Assembly (NCBI RefSeq): GCF_040115645.1
Contig: NC_089552.1
Coordinates: 3,844,001 to 3,908,000 of the forward strand
Source of the DNA: Euwallacea fornicatus
Taxonomy: Eukaryota > Arthropoda > Insecta > Coleoptera > Curculionidae
DNA length: 64,000 nt
Reading direction: 5' to 3'
The position numbers were made by a program, and so were the translations under genes. Each line of letters starts with the position of its first letter. Within the stretch, counting starts at the first letter, position 1. The notes under the pieces are model-generated. The model made no database searches, was not told the origin of the DNA, and saw only the letters and a program-made list of their open reading frames with translations. Below, in pieces: positions 33,980-48,873 of this stretch.

Positions 33980-34493
33980 TATACAAGATGTCCCAGAATA
34001 TGTGCCCAATTTCCTGAATATATCTAGAATAAATTAAAGTAATATGATAAGGTCCTATATTTTCTTTGATCTGCTTGCCTCCCCAAGGACATTATTTTTT
34101 ATTTATTTGTCACGATATTTTTTGTAAATGCCTGTACCTTTTCCCTTTTTACATTTTCATTATTGCATTTACCATACTCTGGCAAATATAATGCTATGTG
34201 TTGTCAATTTTTTTCAGTTTTGTATCAAAAACTTTCATATTGTTTATTGACGATCAATTCATAAGTTGAGTGAGTTGATTGGAGCTGTATAAAATTGCAG
34301 CAAAATGCTGCTTTGTTTGAGAACAAATAAAATGTCTTCTTTTTCAATATGACGAACATGTTTCAATTCTTTTACAAAACGTTTATCATAGCTACTAGAA
34401 TTTATATATTATTGAGTCCTCTGAACACCATATTGAGTGCAATCATAATAGACAATTTGCCCTCACCAACTTATAAATGGAACACCTTGTATA
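33980..34493. mobile_element. Candidate MITE upstream of LSM8
   Basis: Imperfect short terminal repeats: TATACAAGATGTCCCA at 33980 and, inverted, TGGAACACCTTGTATA ending at 34493. About 515 bp, no coding sequence. If the missing LSM8 exon lies further up, this element sits in that intron. Confidence 0.45.
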
Positions 34494-36736
34494 TTATTAT
34501 TTTATAAGATATGAATCTTGCTAATTACAAAGTAGTGAGATTTTACGCTATTATTTCTAAGGGTTTTTCCACAAATGAAAGTTAATCTATGTTATATAAA
34601 GAATGGTCAGTATCATGAGGCAAGCAAAAAAGGATACGATTCACAAAACTATCCAATCCTGAAGCCATATTTGCACAATAAACTTTGATGGCCTTGCAGA
34701 TATTTCGTTTGATAAATTAAATTTTCAAAGACGCGTTTAAGTGTGTAATTACTTATGCTAAACACAATCAAACTGCACGAAAAACTGAAATTAAAATAAA
34801 TTTACAAGTTATTATAATTGTTAACGTACAGAACTCTGTTTATTAAGCCACTGAAAATATTTTCATTTCTAATTTAAAGTTCAAAAAGAATTTTTGGATC
34901 TCTTCTATATTTATTTAATTACATCAAATGTTTATTTTATTTATTGTATTTTGTTTTTATTATTAAAAGGAAACATAAAATATAAATATAAACGAACATT
35001 AGTTGATTGACTACTGACAGCCACCAGTGACAGTTCTGCAGTAGTCCGGGACTATAAAATCCTGGCCACTGTTGTCGCTATTAATATCTAACTACCCAAA
35101 GATTTGACATATTAACATTATACATTAAACTGGTTAAAACGTGAAGTATAAAAACTAATTTTTTCTTGACAAGAATAACTTGCTTATAGTTGACATTTTA
35201 TTTTTTTAATTATATCTTCAATTAAGTTTGACATTAATTAAAAATATTTTAAAGATTCTCGACAAAATTTATTAAATTAATCAGTATCTACAATCTCCAA
35301 ATCACGCTGTATATATTTTTTTGTTTTCATTTATGGTATCTACGCTAACTGACAATTTTGTTTTGTCCTAGTTTTAATTAAAAGACATGAGAAAACGTTT
35401 AAACTCAACTACATTTAAATGTTTCACTGAATACAGTGAGCTGAACGCACCTTAAAGTTTAAATTTAAAGTACCGCCGAGAAAATATTAAACTTTTCCCA
35501 TGTATAAATTGCTTTTGGTTCATTTTTTCCCAACTGTCAAACCCATAGAATGCAAAGAAGAGAGAATGCCATGCATTAGAAGGAAATAGCAAGAAAATAT
35601 TTCTTAAAATTTGTTGATCTTATGTAGTTTCCTACTTAAATCGATTAAAGTGCGTTTAATCATTGCGCAAAGGTTTCGAGATCAAAGTCGCCATATTGGT
35701 AACTGTCTAATCATAAATTTAAAGTAAGTAAATACAAGGAATTTCCACGTATCACCTGCGAATTTTCTGGTATTTCTATTTTCAAAGAAAACTGCGGTGT
35801 TCAGTGCGTAAGTACATGTAGAAAAAACTTAGATAACTGCCCAAAAAGGCTTGAAAATGCTTGGGGTAAATTGCAAAATTATTGCATAAAAATCACACAA
35901 TAGTTTTTTGGCCCGAATTTTTTTGGACTTAAAAGGAAGGGTTGTGCCCCACGAAATTTTGAAATGTTTTCGTGGGCGGAAGCGTAAGAATTTCGTTTTA
36001 TTGAAAATGCTGAACTTTCAAACGATTTCTCTGGGGTTATCAGTAAAAATTTAATACTTGGCAGCAATTTGACAGATGTTACAGTTTTTTTTCTCATTAA
36101 ATCTAATTTTGCCCTGAACCTTGCCAGAAAACAGTTAAGGTTGGATGTTCTTGGGTATATTAAGCTTGTTGTTTGAAGACCTAGCACATTTAATTCAATT
36201 TTGAGCTAATACCAAACATACCCTCGCCCATGAACAAATTTCCAGTTAAACAAAGGATTCTAGGAATTGTGATGACTTGGTTTTAGTTCATGTACTATTG
36301 AAAATTCTATCCACTCTTAAAAAAATATTAGATTGTCCTATTTTGTAACATATTCTAAAATTGTACATTTGTATTAGTATCTAGTCACATTATTTTATAG
36401 GTCTTGTCATCACTGCACTCTTCTCTCAATATGACCCAATTATGGGAAAAAATTACCTTCCTCACTGTATTTCCTTTATGCTTAAACCCAATATTTTTCT
36501 TTGTGTATATGACAGGTAATATTTCACTATGAATACATTCATACTTAATTCTTGCTACTTAAGAGATAAACCAGATACTATTTAATCCATTTAAAAATCA
36601 ATTTGCGTTGTCTTATTTGAAATTTAAAGCTTTTGTTCCATAATTTGAAGTATTTACTATGAACACATTGTTTTCATTGGAACAGGCGAAGCTTATAGAG
36701 TTGGATAGTCACGTCGAGCTTGAGTAAAAGTGAAAG
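34494..36736. other. Spacer between LSM8 and CNOT4
   Basis: Must hold the missing first exon and promoter of LSM8 (unless these lie at 33295-33979) and the promoter and 5' leader of CNOT4. A possible acceptor (ttggaacag, ending 36686) 50 bases before the CNOT4 ATG suggests an upstream non-coding exon. A 102-codon minus frame at 35879-36187 starts with GTG and shows no known motif. Confidence 0.4.
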
Positions 36737-39700
36737 ATGTCAGTGCTAAATCAAAGCGGTGAAGAGCAGGTGGAGTGCCCCCTATGTATGGAGCCTTTGG
36801 AGGTGGATGATTTGAATTTCTTCCCATGCACTTGTGGCTATCAGGTAAAATCAGTTGCTCAAAAATATACATTAATTCTTAAATTATTATCATATATACA
36901 AAGTTTACTACACTATTTTATAGTCCAATAGGTATGTAATTTCAACTTACTAATAATCTTGACTTGTCATGAAATACAGTTTGTGTTTTCCCTATGCACT
37001 TAAATAAAAAACAATTAAAGTGGTCAAATTTCACAAATAAATGGGAGAAGATACAGCTTGGCAAACTCAGATTTTTAATATCTAAGTTGAAATAATATAT
37101 ACAATGCACTACTTTATCTCAAACGTGTTTGAGGGTAGCCCCCAATGATACTTAAGGCTTAACTATTATGACTATCATTAACCTAACAATATTATTAAAG
37201 TTGCTACCTATGAAATCCAAAGAAAGTGAAGTTTTTATAGTCAGCTAGTAATGTGACATTAATCAAAAGTAAAAATGAGGGTAAATGTTAATTGTCACAT
37301 ATAAATTGCATCATCTTAGGCATACCTTATATATCATTATTAATTACATGAATTCGTGAGAGCCAGAGAGATAGAGAGAGAAAGATCTAGAAGTAGTATC
37401 TATCTCTTTGTCATACTTATAACTTTCAAGCAGTTCTCTTTGAGGGTTTATAGTCTTCTTAAAGATTAGATATATGTCTTAAATTGCGCCCCTAAAACTG
37501 CAGCTTAAGATTCTTTAATTAAACACGAAAAGCTTTAGAAATAATATTAATTTTAATTTTTTTCTGGTGCTTAATACAGTTCAAAGTATCACCAATAGGT
37601 AGTAGCTGCTTTCCATTCTAAAATCTACTTGTGGCATCTATTGCTTTTCAATTATTGTATTCTCCATCGCTTTTACATCTGAAAAATTTTACGGATCTGT
37701 GTTGTCACTTTGAAATATTTAAAATTCTTAACGGTTCTTTCTTGAATTGTTCGGTAAGAATAATTAGATCGTCATAACTACAATTGCAGTCCTCGCGACA
37801 GAAATCCTATTCTATCTCTACCAATATCATGATGGAATATGTGCCATAAGAGTGGGTGTTTGGAATGTTTTATGTTTTTTATTTTTTTCAAAACTAAAAA
37901 TCTTACTTTATTTTGTTAATTTATGATTTCCTGTACAAAATTGAATTTTTAAATGGAAGCAATAAGATATTATTAAATTTATGGAGACTCGTCGGCAGCC
38001 TAAATCACTGTTTTGTCAGAGATGTTAAGAAAATAATAGGGATATGGAAAAACGTCCAACTGTTGGGCTTGTAGATTATTTTTCGCGTGAGTTTATCTAA
38101 ACTTATTGTCATCTAAAAAGAACTTGTAATTGAACTTTTTTACGTAGAAAATTAAAAAATAATTCCTTCGCTTTATTTCTAAAACGATAGATAAATAATG
38201 CAGCTCGTCAAGGCTTATTGAAAATTTCGTAAACAATTTCTATCTTTAATCTATGATGCTAAGTTGTAATTTGAAAAAACAAAAAATCATAGAAGCCATT
38301 TGTTGATGAGGTTTTTATGCAAAATAATCAAAACTTATATTGATGATTTTAATAAAAAGGAAAACATTAGTTATTATTAAATTTTATTGTACGGAATATG
38401 TATAGCAGAAAATCAGCTATTATAAGCAAGTGATATGTAGTGAACATTGACACTATTATGTAATATTATTATGCACAGCTGGTACCTGCTTTTAGCTGAT
38501 ATCTTATTTCCATGACAGCCATAAGTGTTGTTTCAGAATATTGGAATGCATACAAAATATTCGTCATATCTGGATAGTGCAGAAATGAAATTTCAATAAA
38601 TTTATGTTAAAACTGTCGTAGATCGTAGAAAAAGAATTGCGCACAACTCGAAAGTAAAGCGAGTTAAGTACTTCATTCGGTGAAATTACTAAAATGCGTC
38701 TTTTTGTCTGTAATGTGCTGTTTACTTAGTATTTTTTTAGTGATTTATTGTAAAACCAGTAATTTTGATAGTGAAAATATTTGAATGAAAACCTGTTTTT
38801 AATGATATTTTTACTAAACTTGGTAGCGGACGGCTTTCAATGATTCTAAACATATTTGGTAATAAAATTTCTACAAAAAAAATTTACTGTGGTTTTGATT
38901 TTTTTCTTTAGAATTTAGCATCATAGAAAACCTTGCAAGATGGAAATTGGTTTTGAACTTGAGTAAATCTTAGCAAACTTTGTCTTTGTGAATTAGCTTT
39001 ACATCAGACAAAAAACAAAATAATTATTGCGATGTTCAACTCTTACTGATTAATATCAAGCTAGTTCAATGAAAACTCAAAATTTGACCAGCATTCAGAT
39101 CGTATTTCAACGTTTTTATTGAAACTAGCTTCAGTATAGGTTGACAGCACCTCAATAATTAGGTCCTACATGAAATGCCATATAAAAAATAGGAAAAACA
39201 CAATGTTAAATAAAGCTGAACAGTCCCATTTGCTTCACGTGCGTATTTTTATTTATTCAAGTTTAATGTTAAAGCCATTATAATTTCTGTAACTTTAGTG
39301 TTGTAATAAGTGATATGTCAAGGGGCTTAGAAGCCTCCAATTAAATGTATTAAAACGAATGATGAAATATTGCGTGCCAAATTAATTAATGTCATTTTAT
39401 AGGTATTCAAAAGTATTCATAAGAATGTGTTGTTACAAAAAATGTTTTAACATTTGACCGGGAAATTACAAACCAGAATATGATAATATTGTTTTTCATG
39501 AATTTTCATAAGTCTGCAAATTGCACAGCTTTCCACCATTCTATTCACCTTCTATTTCTTTCTGTCTTTGAGGTTCCAATAAGGTGGCATAGCTCTGAAG
39601 CACCTTATATATCACCAGATTTCAAATTGACGTTTTAATTGATTTATTAATTGTTTTCTGTACATCCTTTTTTTTATATTTACTGTCTGGTATAACTATA

Positions 39701-42700
39701 CATCCTAAATATTTTACCTGTTCGATTTGCTTAATATTCTCACCATTTATTTTCGATAATTGTTTAATAATGCTCTTGGTTTTAATTTAGCTGAACAGTT
39801 TTAAAACGTATTTGCATGACGCAAGAACGTTTCTAATTAAATTTTTTTACTGCTGACTCAAATATTCATGATATCGAAAGACTTTCAATTTCCGTATACC
39901 ACAATATTTGCATTTCCTGCAAATTGCGCCCTCAGCCATATGGAAATAATCTTATTCCCCACGAGTTAGTACCGGCATCCACTGCAACCAAGCAAACCAA
40001 ATGCATCCAATTTTGAAGATTTCGTGTTCGTGGTTGTGTAATATATAATTTTCCTCCTTGTACGTTTCCCTAATATACGAAAAGGTGAATATATTTGAAA
40101 TTAATCAACATGAATCTACTTACATGAACTATGTCATTTGTTATGACATGATATTGATAGTTGTTATATATGTTGTAAAGCATTTTGCTCTATTTCGGTT
40201 TTAAGTGCTACGTGGGTGTGATAATAAACATTCATTTTCTAAACAACTTCCATCATTTCGGCTGAAAATGGCACATTTTATCGTTGGTATTAAGCAATTA
40301 CTTCCAGTCGGTGCGTTTCAATAGACCGGGTGTTGTTTATCAACACTAATTGATTTTTTTTCAGCTCAGATAGGCGAAGTAGGTTGGTCAGTTGATAACT
40401 TTGTAAACATAACAAACAGCATTATTAAATGAATGCAAAGTGGATATTTTTATGCTACAGCAATTGTTGAACTTTCACGAAGTGTGAGGTAAACCTTTGG
40501 CATTTAAGGATTGAATAGTTTTACTTATTTGCGAAATACCATCACTGAGAGTGGATTTCTTGTATAGGAAGACTGCACAATGATGCGGTTGAATTTAAAT
40601 GATGTGACCTCATAAAAAATTTTGCGCAAATACATTGCAAATTTTATATTTTGTGTTAAGAGACTATAAATTTATATCGCATCTGCTGTGCTCGCTGTTT
40701 TGAAGTAAACTGTAGTTTTAGGGAGTTTTATGCTTTGCAAGTGCTAAATGTGAGACACTACTCCAGATTACATTGATTCAGGTCTAGTTGTATGGAAGTC
40801 GATTAGTTAGGGTTCGGCTAAACCAAAACTATCACTTAAACCCCCTTAATGGTGCCGCTTGATGTTAGCAACATTATTATGAATGGTTTAAGGGCCAATT
40901 TCTAGTTCAGATGATCCGACTTTATACAATTGAGCCTTAGTGTTTTAGGCAAACGGTAGATACCATAGTAAATGTAATAATGATACATAGAACACTGAAT
41001 TAGATTATCAATAGTGTGATTGTAAATATACAGTCAATTTTCCTCGGGCGAAAGCTTATTTTAAATAGGAGAAATTTATCAAAACTTAGGATTTGGGGGT
41101 GTTCACAACTTTGTCTTAATTAGGAAAAGATAAGATACTTCAGTGGTTAATATTTAAGTCTCCATTCATCATTTTCTTAATTTTATACTATTTCAGTATG
41201 GCTTTATAATTACATTTCCTTAGATATGTCGTTTCTGTTGGCACCGAATTCGCCAAGACGAGAACGGTGGCCTGTGTCCGGCTTGTCGCAAAGCGTATTC
41301 CGAGAACCCGGCTGATTTTATTCCGTTGTCCAGAGAACAGGTGAGTGTAACAGTTTTGGTTTTTAATCTTGGAAAGACTTTTTTGCTTCTAGAAAGCGAT
41401 TCTTAAATAGCACTCAGAGTTGAATACTTTTTGATCCAACTTGAGTCTTGAGTCGATACTTCCATGCATGATTATTTCAATTTTTGTAAACTCTCACTTT
41501 AGTCCAGGAAAAGCTAGATATTTTTTCTTCAGTGTCTATTAGGGGTTACCGGTAGCGTATGAAAAATACCAATATTTAAGCCAGAATAATAAAAAATGCC
41601 GATTTTCTATATTTGCTAAATGAGGATTTATGAATTTTATAAAAAATGTTCTATCTTTCTTCCACTTTCTTTAATATAAAGTAACATTTTTTTGTGCCAG
41701 TTATTATTTGCAAAATTGTTTCTTACGGTGCAAAAAAGTCTTCATGAACCAAAAACTTCATATTGGTCTGAAGTGAAATTATTACCATTGTATATTGCCC
41801 GCCGGTTGTTTACTTCATATTTATACATGTTGATATTATCGAATTCGAGAATGTAGATGTTAATTAAAATTTTAATTAAAAAATGTTCCAACTGTATGTG
41901 GTTCAGTATTATAAAGGTGAGTGCAGATTGCCCCCCTAAATTTCTCAATCCTGTTTGTCTCAATCAGTCAGAAACAAATATATTTCAGTGTCATTTCAAG
42001 AGAGCTCAGCATTTGAAGCAGGATCATTGTGGAAAGAAGCTGTTACATAAAACTCTGATGGGACTTTAAGGTGATTGAATCCTCCCAGAATATTGCGATT
42101 TTTTGCTTTCATAACGTAAACGTAGCAATGTATTACTTTCAATCAAGTGTATTGAATGTTTTATTTCAATATCTGCTTATTGCTCTAAGATTCACGTTAA
42201 GAGCTGGTGATCTTGGATGGATATGGCCAAATGAAATGAACTCTTTGAAGTGCCCAAAGTACCTACTGGAAATAGCTTTCACATTTTTTTTTTCAAGTTT
42301 TCTTTGTATTTCATATTATATACCCATTATAAAATGTTAATGCGAAAGGTAATGCGATATCATTTACTGCATCGAAGTTTAAGTTAAGGTTAGTATTGCA
42401 AAAAGTTATTTTCTTTCCATTTTTATTAGACGATTATAAAACAATTCATGTACAATTATAGATTACAGAGGTTCTTCTTTCGCGTCACAGTGATATAATT
42501 TTTTAAATAACCAGGTCATGGGTTTGCATTATTTTAATTGATTTAATTACCTTTGAGAAAGAAGTTAATGGTCTACTTAAGATTTATAGTTTTATTCTAC
42601 TCTGCTTCATATTGAATAATATCCCGACCAGAGGTTTTGTGTGTCATAAATACGTAGAATTTGGTTCATGAAATTGTCTCTCGATTTTTTTTTTATTTCT

Positions 42701-45700
42701 TCTGCTACTGGATACTGAATACCCTTCAAAGATACTTAAAATTGTCAATTTAATCTTTTTTGTGGGACCAATTCACTGAAATGTCTATTGAACAAAATAT
42801 GAACCCACTACATGAATAAATATGTTTTTTTTACAGGTGGCTAAATTGAAAGCCGAGAAAAAGCAGCGCAATCAACAACGTAAAGCGCTGCTTAGTGAGA
42901 GCCGAAAACATTTGGCCAGCGTTAGAGTGGTGCAGAGAAACTTGGTAATTTCTGCTTTCTTGTTTGTTCCAAATACTTGTTTTCACAAACTGTCTATTTT
43001 ATCCAGGTGTTTGTGGTCGGTCTTCCTCCTAGGCTGGCAGATCCGGAAATCTTAAAGCGTCATGAGTATTTTGGAAAATTTGGAAAGATTCATAAGGTGG
43101 TGATAAATCAATCCACTTCTTATGCTGGGTCGCAAGGTCCTAGTGCAAGTGAGTATTTAAAAGCCAGTCGTATTTTAACATTTAATAATAATAACAATAC
43201 ACATGAGTTTTATTTAAAATTCTTATGTTATAAACACGATCGGAACAGCAGTACAATCAACAAAAAAATTTATAAGAATACATTGAAGAATCATCATATA
43301 AATTATATGGCTCTACCTCTATTAACATCTTAATATCATCTTAATATTTATATTTTTTGGACATCCACCGATTTATCCATATTTTCGTTGTTTCAGGTGC
43401 CTATGTAACTTATCTGAAGAGTGACGATGCGCTGAGGGCTATCCAAGCCGTCAACAACGTCACAATAGACAATAGGGTGATAAAGTCGAGCCTTGGTACT
43501 ACGAAGTATTGTTCTCATTTTATGAAGAACCAGTCCTGTCCAAAGCCGGATTGTATGTATTTACATGAGTATGGTGAGTTAAAGGAAAACTTATTTTATT
43601 TCCATTGTCCATTTGTTGCTGTTTATGTTTTAAGTCTTCCGTAGTTATTTATTCTAAATATACTAGTTGTCTAAGCAGGTAATCAGATATGAATCAAATA
43701 ATATTTAAACCGTCAACAGGATTTAGAGCAGTAGTTATTACTTATCCATTATTTCGTCGTCCTAAGTTCATCTTGTCGTACCGGTTTCACCATAATAGTC
43801 CTTCGTTGCTTTGTTTTAAGGAGACCCCGAAGCTAGTTTCACCCGTGAACAGATGCATCTCGGCAAACATCAGGAGTACGAGAAGAAGTTGCATGAGGAT
43901 CTATTAGTACGGGCCAGAGCTCAGATCGGTCAGGGGGCGGAGTTAAAAGGGGTGCAGACTCAGGGAGTGAAGGGAGTAAAAGATGGGACTTCGGGGGTGA
44001 GTTATGTTTTTATGCTTACTTGCTTATGAAAGCCAGTATGTGTTGAGGTATGTGATGGCGAATTTTAAAATGATAATACGATCACAAAGGCTTGAAGTAA
44101 ATGGTTCACCATGGCAGTAACATGATTTTTTGTCCATTTTTGTATGAAAATTTGGACATCACATTTTCATTGGAAAAGTATCGTAAAAACAAAGCATTAT
44201 GCTACATGCATGAAGAATTTTTTCAAGGTGTTTGTGAAGTTGTGAGATTTAAGACTAAGGAGTAAAGTGAGCAGTTCTCTGTACTGTTTACGTAACGTAA
44301 ATAATTAATTATTAATACTTTACTGAATAAATTTAATAATTCACTATTATTTAATAATTAAATGAAATTTAATATAATTTATGATTAACGTCAATTCTTA
44401 ATGTCCAAATTCTGAGTTGAATGGATTACGCTTTATTTTGAGCTTTGTTACAGTCTAATCATAGCAGTAACACCAATACATCGAAAGACGCGAATGGGGG
44501 GACGAATAAAGAAAGCTGGCCGCAATTGGACAAGGAGAAGAAGCAGGAAAAGGAAAAAGGCCGAAAGGGAAAGACGAAAAATAGTGGCGAATCTAGGTTT
44601 AAAGAGAAGAAGGATGGTAAAAGCAGTAGTAGCGGGAGTGAAAGTCGATCTTCACAGGATAGTAGGACAACTAGTACAAGTAGTAGCAGTAGTCAACAAT
44701 TAAGTAGTAAATTAGATGGTAAGTAACAAACTCACTAGAGAACAAAGTTAAATTGGTAGTTGCTTACCAACCGTTTCTGTTCTTTGAGCTATCAATTAAT
44801 TTATGCCTCAAGATTTTTTAGAGCCATCGTAAAGTATTTGCGCATTTACCAATTCAATTTTTTCGCTGAATATCGCCAATACATTTAAATTCATTCATAT
44901 ATTAATTTTTTTTTAGGGAAAGACTCAGATTCTTACCCGTCTCCTGAGCTTTCAAGCGAACCTAGCCCTTCTTCTTCACCTCCGAGCACAATTTCACCAC
45001 CACTTCAGAGGTCCACCACACCCTCGGATTCTTCAACTACACCCAATGTTTTGAGCTCCCCACCCAACTCGTCTCATTCGATCAATGGCATGGGATCGTT
45101 CACAGGAAAATTGCCTCCCAATTTAGTGGGAAGGTCAGAGGACAACAATTCCTATTTCAGTTCCAGCGGTTTTACAAAGATACAAACCACCTTAGATAAT
45201 GGTAAGACCAAGGATGGAAACTGTGACAGGCAAAGGTTGGGTGGGGAAATAGAATCAGTTAGACCTTTAGTGGAGACGTTGCAGGATGAGGATGGGCATC
45301 AGGTATGTACGTTTGTTGTGAATTAAAGTTCTCACAGCGACCTATAGATGCTTATCAAGAATTTATATCATATGTTATTTATTCACATTGTTTTTATTTT
45401 ATTCCAAATTTATTTGACCAATTAGCATTTTCTACATTTTAATACGTAGTTTTGTCAGACAGGAAAAAGCGCAACGTTGCCACAATTAAGTGCTTTGTAA
45501 TATTTTTCTGACTCCTCACCATAATTCATTATGTAGAATTGATGTAATACATATTTTTTATTTTACTGCACAGATGCTGACGGACGCTTTACCAAATATA
45601 AATACAACAGAAGACTGGGCAGCGGCATTTGGCTTCGCGGGTCCTCTTGCTAGAGAACAAGAACTGTTACAACAAAAATTACATCAAAGGGATGTTAGTA

Positions 45701-48700
45701 AATTATCAAATTTCACTGGGGGTTTCTTACCAATGGAGGCACATGAATCTGCTTTTGGAAAGGGTAAGCTCAAAACTTATATTTGTAAATAATCAGTCTG
45801 CAATTTACAAGTCTTGATATACTGGATGTGCTTTTAGGTGTAGATAACTTTAGTGGATTTTATGAAATGTCAAAGTTACAAGAAAACCTCATGGACGCCC
45901 TAGCTAACAAAACCAACGGGTACAATGTGAGACCACAAGATTCCACTACCAGTCAGGCACAAACACATATTTCAAATGGGTTAGAACAGAATATGTCCAA
46001 GTTCTTTAGCGATTTCCATAAATATAATAATAAGGTGAGTTTGGAATTGGTGATAGATTCGTACATACCTTGACCTTATTTCGGATGAAATTTTACGAAT
46101 TTTGTTTTAGGAGCAGCCAAATGTCTCACCTTATCAAAATGGTTTTAATGGTTTACACAATCCTTATCAGCACATATTACAACAAAAACAGTTAGAAGAA
46201 CAGTTCCGAAACCTCGGCATAAAACAGAGTTTTAGTGGGGCACAAACAGTGAGTCATATTACCGTTATTCGAAAAGAAAATTTGTCTTAATAATGGCCGC
46301 TTTCAGATCCTCGAAACGCCTCAAATGAGCTATGTAAGTCACTATATGTTCCTGTCAATTCGAGTTTACGTTGCATAGCCAATTTGAGCTGCTTCGACTG
46401 CCCGAAAGCGTCCAATGTTCTTTAAATTTATTTTTCTGAATATATATACAGGACTGTCACTTTTACAATGACTATCATTGGAATGCCCGAAACGGCGACA
46501 ATTATAAAGTCGTTTAAATTACAGAATAGACGTACATTTTTATACTTATTACGAATCCGTGATAAAGTTGAACGTATCTGTGAAATTCGCTTAAATTTCT
46601 CAAAATATTTTAGCAAACAAGATATAAATTTACTTTCAACGTGAATCCTTAACAGACGTTAAATTGCGCAACTTTCTATTAATTTATTAGACCGTGTAAC
46701 TGTCAGTCTTTCAGAGATCCAATGGCGAGCATTATAAATTTGACCTTGTATTATTCCTACGCTATTTTGAAAAGTGTTTTCATTTTAGACCGTTTATCAA
46801 AATGGAATCCCAACTCCTACATACACCAATGGCGATGCCACTCATTTAAATGGAGGAATTCACAGTATGTTTTCAAAACCACAGGTCCGTTCAGTTCGAA
46901 GAAGTTTATTCATAGAATATAATGTAATATTTCAAATTCAAAATGATAAAATTTTGTTAAATCTTTTAATTGAAACCATTTTCTTCGTAACTTTAATTAT
47001 TTATAGACGCCCCAGGCAGCAAATAATACAAGAAATTCAGAAGCCGAATTAGATTTCGACCCGTTCCAAGAAACTCAAAAGGCGTTAGCAGAAATGATGG
47101 CAACAGAGCAAAATCACAAACAATACAATCCAGTTTTAACTACAGGTTAGTTTTGACCGCCCAAAATGAGTTTCTTCAAAAATAGAAAAGTTATAGGCTT
47201 ACTTATGTTCATAAAAGAGAATATAAATCGTTTTTGATTTACTGTTTATTGATTGTAACATCGCTCAATATCCTCCACTATCAATCGGCGTTCATTTACA
47301 TTGAAAAAAAAAAGAATAAGTAAATACATATATAGTGCAAACATACTATTACGATAGGTTAAATTTGTCTTCGTCATCTGTACGTAAGGTCTGCAGAAAA
47401 ATAAAAAATCTACCCTTTAAACAATTCTTGGTATCTCAAATATCTTTGGATGTTTCTCAGATTTCGTCATTCTATGGAACTCTGGGAAAAAGTAGATTTA
47501 GGTTATTTTTTTTCATCTCATTTATATTATGTTGTATATTTAATTAAGTCTTAAATTCTCAGGTAATTCGTGTCCCTTTGATATGAATCGTATATTATCA
47601 ACTCTCATAAATAAATTGTTTTTGCAGGTCGCCTTGGCCAGGTGAATGGAGTAGTTCACAATCAAAACTGCACCCATATACTGCCCCCACCACCACCCGG
47701 CTTTCTACAGCAACAGCAACAGACACATATGAACTCCTTTGGTAAGTAATCTATTTTATTTTTTGTAAATATTAATTATGTGCATTTTTTCCGTGTCATT
47801 TTGCAATAATCTGTTTTCCAATTCGAAAAATGTTTAAACTTCTTCCCCGATCTATATCTTTTGATCTTTTTAAAATAATAATATATGAAAAAATAGGAAT
47901 GTAATGCTCACCATCTAGTTCTGTTAAATAGTATACTAGAAAAATCTCGAGTATTTTTTCTTTAAACTTTTAAATTCTAATGCATTTACCCTGTTTTAAA
48001 ACGTTTGTGCTTGGTTATTGTGTGTTAAAGCTAATAATGTTTAACATATTTTTACTAAAGCTGGTGCTAAAATATTCCATTGTTCTGATACTTTTCAAAA
48101 ATACTACGTATCAAATACCGTGTAAGTGCGGTGACTCAGAATTAGGTTTAAAGTTTTTAAGAATCAATTTCTCTCTTTTTAAGAGGCCAAATTTTTTCAA
48201 ATCAATATGGAATTTTAGTTATGTCTGCGTCACTATTTTAGTCACCAATATCAAAGAATATCTTTATTACAGGTAGTAAAATTTTACCTTTCCTGAACAT
48301 GTCAAATAGTCAACAGCAAATAAATAGTCCTACAAACAATTGGCCTAGTAGTTTGAATTCTCAAGTACAGCAGCAAAAGAGTAAGTTTCATTCGACGAAG
48401 ATTGACAAATTTGACCGACTTTTTTTCCAGATATTGCGAGCACATGTAACGATTGGAAAGTACTAGATCCAGCAATTTTGAGCTCTAGTCGAAGCTACCA
48501 GGTACCCCAAATGGCATCCGCGGTAAGGGACCCATTCGCATCCGTACCTCCTCTAAACACCCAACAAATAAATCAAAACGGTTCGGTCAGACCCTTTGAT
48601 TTCCCTCCGGCGAACAACCCATTCTCTACGTTTACGCAACAGCTACAACAACAACCGAATTTCAATTTCACACACCTGAACCAACCCCAAAACGTAAACA

Positions 48701-48795
48701 ATTTAAATTGGTTCACTGCGAACGACATAAATTCACAAATTTCCAGCCCACCAGGGTTCAGAAACAGCCAGACTTCAAAACAGCAAGAATGTTAA
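36737..48795 (+). CDS. CNOT4: CCR4-NOT transcription complex subunit 4, E3 ubiquitin ligase
   Basis: RING E3 ligase linked to the CCR4-NOT mRNA decay complex and to ribosome-associated quality control. Sixteen coding exons: 36737-36844, 41224-41340, 42837-42944, 43007-43148, 43397-43573, 43821-43996, 44454-44718, 44917-45302, 45574-45763, 45838-46034, 46111-46248, 46789-46884, 47007-47145, 47628-47741, 48273-48380, 48431-48795; phases agree, 941 residues. Domains: all-cysteine C4C4 RING (CPLCMEPLEVDDLNFFPC from residue 14, ending CPACRKAY), a helical linker, an RRM (VFVVGLPPRLAD to VTIDNRVIKSSLG), a CCCH zinc finger (CSHFMKNQSCPKPDCMYLH), then EYEKKLHEDLL and a long low-complexity Ser-, Gln- and Asn-rich tail expected to be disordered. 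The first intron is 4.4 kb. The exon at 46789 uses an unusual donor (CAG|GTCCGT) although a GTATGT lies 20 bases earlier. Only the latter would break the frame. Confidence 0.95.
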
Positions 48796-48867
48796 AATGT
48801 AATTCGGTAGTTAGCTCATGCAAATGGATCGCGTTTACTTTAAATCATCGATGTTGATTTATTGAAT

Positions 48868-48873
48868 AATAAA
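48868..48873 (+). terminator. Polyadenylation signal of CNOT4
   Basis: AATAAA about 75 bases after the stop codon; another lies near 49084. Either could end the message. Confidence 0.55.

Noticed and set aside
35879..36187. 102-codon minus-strand frame upstream of CNOT4
   Set aside because: Begins with GTG, has no recognisable domain and no neighbouring exons in phase.
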